Part shown: positions 63,301 to 64,000 of the stretch, in pieces
Position numbering within the stretch: the stretch's first letter is position 1
Layout of the letters: each line of letters opens with the position of its first letter
NCBI GenBank assembly: GCA_028284745.1
Contig: JANQRC010000068.1
Coordinates: 62,001-126,000, forward strand
Length of the DNA: 64,000 nucleotides
Direction: 5' to 3'
Source: Flavobacteriaceae bacterium
Lineage (GTDB): Bacteria; Bacteroidota; Bacteroidia; Flavobacteriales; Flavobacteriaceae
Position numbers and translations under genes: made by a program
The notes under the pieces: model-generated
What the model was told of the DNA's origin: nothing
Databases searched by the model: none
Seen by the model: only the letters and a program-made list of their open reading frames with translations

Positions 63301-64000
63301 CCCCGAGCAGCATTGGGGCGGTATCATGCGTTCCATACAGTCTACCAACTTTGAGCAGGCCAATGTAGAGTTTATTCAATTTTGGCTATTAGATACATTC
63401 GCAGATAACCAAGCGCCCACGAACGATCTGGGGGACCTGGTGATCAACCTTGGTAATATCTCTGAAGATGTGCTCAAGGATGGCCGTAAGCAGTATGAGA
63501 ACGGTCTGCCCGGAGTTAACAATGACAACAATGTGTTGACCCAAGAGACCGCTTGGGGCGTGGTGCCTTCTTCACAATCGTTGACCTATGCATTTGATGC
63601 CGACACGGCTAACCGTGATGTGCAGGATGTGGGCTTTGATGGGCTGAATGATGCCAGAGAAGCCTTGATCTACGATCAAGGACCTGCCGAAGACCCAGCT
63701 TCTGATAACTACGAATTCTATGTGCAGGCACAGGGCGATATCTTAACGCGCTACAAGAATTTCAATGGTAACGATGGCAACTCCCCTGTTGATGTAGGTA
63801 ATGAAAACCGTGGTAGTACGCAGCAGCCAGATGCCGAAGATGTAAATCGTGACCAGACCATGAACACGATCAACAACTATTTCGGATATCGCATTCCGAT
63901 AAGGAAGGACCTGACCATAAACGATCCTTTCGTGTATGATATACGGGAACTTGGGCAGCCCATAGATCTTCCTAATGGGCAATCCTTAGAAAATGTGCGT
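60344..64000 (+). CDS. sprA: Type IX secretion translocon SprA, N-terminal half
   Basis: The frame is open from a TTG at 60344 to the right edge, 1219 codons, so it is about half of the usual 2400-residue protein. A TTG start gives a proper signal peptide (KILRIPSLILLMMSTTLVLA, then QEETPQD); the first ATG at 60404 would cut into it. Conserved SprA passages include FDIKYPLILSPEEFQDLIL, VIPQGSVAIDLGVRFTKND, RISLSLLGKVGERLQVTANY, QSLFGVKTQFQFGNTTITG and VWVTNRGAGTQNIRNIV. SprA is the giant outer-membrane barrel through which type IX cargo leaves the cell, and is needed for gliding. The C-terminal half and plug partners lie outside the window. Confidence 0.95.
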   Translation, partial: MKTTNCAINKILRIPSLILLMMSTTLVLAQEETPQDSTKTGAVLGSVKLKDPASIVSKYEYDPSLDKYIYTEKVGEFDIKYPLILSPEEFQDLILKENMQAYFKEKVDAISGKKSGTEQQQKNLLPEFYVNSGFFETIFGGNTIEVIPQGSVAIDLGVRFTKNDNPSLSPRNRTNLGFDFDQRISLSLLGKVGERLQVTANYDTESTFQFQNLLKLEYTPTEDDILQKIEIGNVAMPINSSLITGAQSLFGVKTQFQFGNTTITGVFSEQRSDTRSVTAQGGGTLEEFELFALDYDEDRHFFLAQYFRDIYDNSLEFYPYINSPIQITRIEVWVTNRGAGTQNIRNIVALQDLGEADPANTDYDVQVAGFTTAGSTNAFPDNGNNIMNPELVATGGGLFNQSIRDIATVANGFDQGIPREGFDYAVMESARKLEQGRDYTLNTQLGYISLNQRLQNDEVIAVAFQYTAGGRVFQVGEFANDGVNATETETNPSGEVTQINNQALVMKMLKSSITSVERPVWDLMMKNIYAIPGGFQLSQEDFRLNILYSDPSPINYITPVGNTNFAETSRIQADEPLLVGFNMDRLNIYNDPQQGGDGFFDFIPGITVDQQNGLIIFTAVEPFGEYLFDQLSTNPNAPPENYDFPETGTGDPYNDNQTQYVFRNMYALTKAAALEDSEQNKFQLKGRFKSTGGQGIPIGAFNVPRGSVRVTAGGRVLQEGVDYTVNYQIGRVIIIDEALKASNIPIEVSVENQSIFGQQNKRFSGIDVEHRFNDNFIIGATFLNLNERPLTQKANYGVEPVNNTMWGLRGNYSTEVPFLTRMVNKLPNIDTDVPSNVSIRGEFAYLQAGTSKNADFQGEATSYVDDFEGSQTTIDMKAPLSWTLASVPEEVPGGELNNGDLGVGFNRAKLAWYTIDPVFYSGQRPSGISDDDISTNETRRIFINEIFPQQDIVQGQTTIQNTLDLAYYPEERGPYNNNTQTQFDANPEQHWGGIMRSIQSTNFEQANVEFIQFWLLDTFADNQAPTNDLGDLVINLGNISEDVLKDGRKQYENGLPGVNNDNNVLTQETAWGVVPSSQSLTYAFDADTANRDVQDVGFDGLNDAREALIYDQGPAEDPASDNYEFYVQAQGDILTRYKNFNGNDGNSPVDVGNENRGSTQQPDAEDVNRDQTMNTINNYFGYRIPIRKDLTINDPFVYDIRELGQPIDLPNGQSLENVR

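Overview
The window reads as chromosomal DNA of a Bacteroidota bacterium, most likely a marine member of Flavobacteriales. The evidence is the start of a sprA gene (gliding / type IX secretion), a protein with a C-terminal type IX sorting domain, an alternative complex III plus cytochrome oxidase operon, promoters of the Bacteroidota form TTTG-N19-TAnnTTTG, and weak or absent Shine-Dalgarno sequences. Gene order around rplM-rpsI-rpsB-tsf-pyrH-frr, rimP-nusA-infB, cox-ruvB-queG and maeB-ruvA-sprA also fits the group. I cannot name a genus from sequence alone.

Layout. 1-5.8 kb: the tail of a retropepsin-like protease, a possible tiny membrane peptide, then the 2-oxoglutarate dehydrogenase genes sucA-odhB (minus strand) and a small outer-membrane protein. 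5.8-16.1 kb, all minus strand: asnS, an RND/MMPL exporter, a DUF5686-type barrel, and the translation block rplM-rpsI-rpsB-tsf-pyrH-frr. 16.2-24.1 kb: a DUF5916 surface protein and polA, now separated by a 561-bp DUF559 endonuclease cassette; a membrane metallophosphoesterase; and a thioredoxin-fold protein without catalytic cysteines. 24.1-31 kb: a polysaccharide deacetylase / DUF2723 pair, tRNA-Gln, an orphan cytosine-5 DNA methyltransferase and a tandem universal stress protein. 31-37.4 kb: rimP-nusA-infB, a secreted tail-collar protein, a type IX cargo protein and a SPOR protein. 37.5-49 kb: the respiratory operon actABCDEF-coxBA. 49-51 kb: ruvB-queG. 51-57.4 kb: a sugar locus, probably for sucrose, with a LacI regulator, an SSS symporter, an MFS permease of unusually low GC, a GH100/debranching-type hydrolase and a PfkB kinase. 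57.4-64 kb: maeB, ruvA and the first half of sprA, which runs off the right edge.

How it fits together. Most of the window is housekeeping: TCA cycle, aerobic respiration, translation and DNA repair. The sugar locus would bring a disaccharide into the cytoplasm, split it and phosphorylate the fructose under LacI control. MaeB links malate to pyruvate. SprA and the type IX cargo mark a surface secretion pathway.

The best candidate for something new is the DUF559 cassette at 18942-19502. It is bounded by a 20-bp duplication of the host gene's 3' end, carries long internal direct repeats with palindromes, and lies exactly between two convergent genes whose stop codons originally overlapped, with both proteins left intact. 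Other accessory signals are a pair of identical-loop hairpins at 7.5-7.7 kb and an in-frame repeat insertion inside the deacetylase. I saw no CRISPR array, rRNA, prophage or complete insertion sequence.
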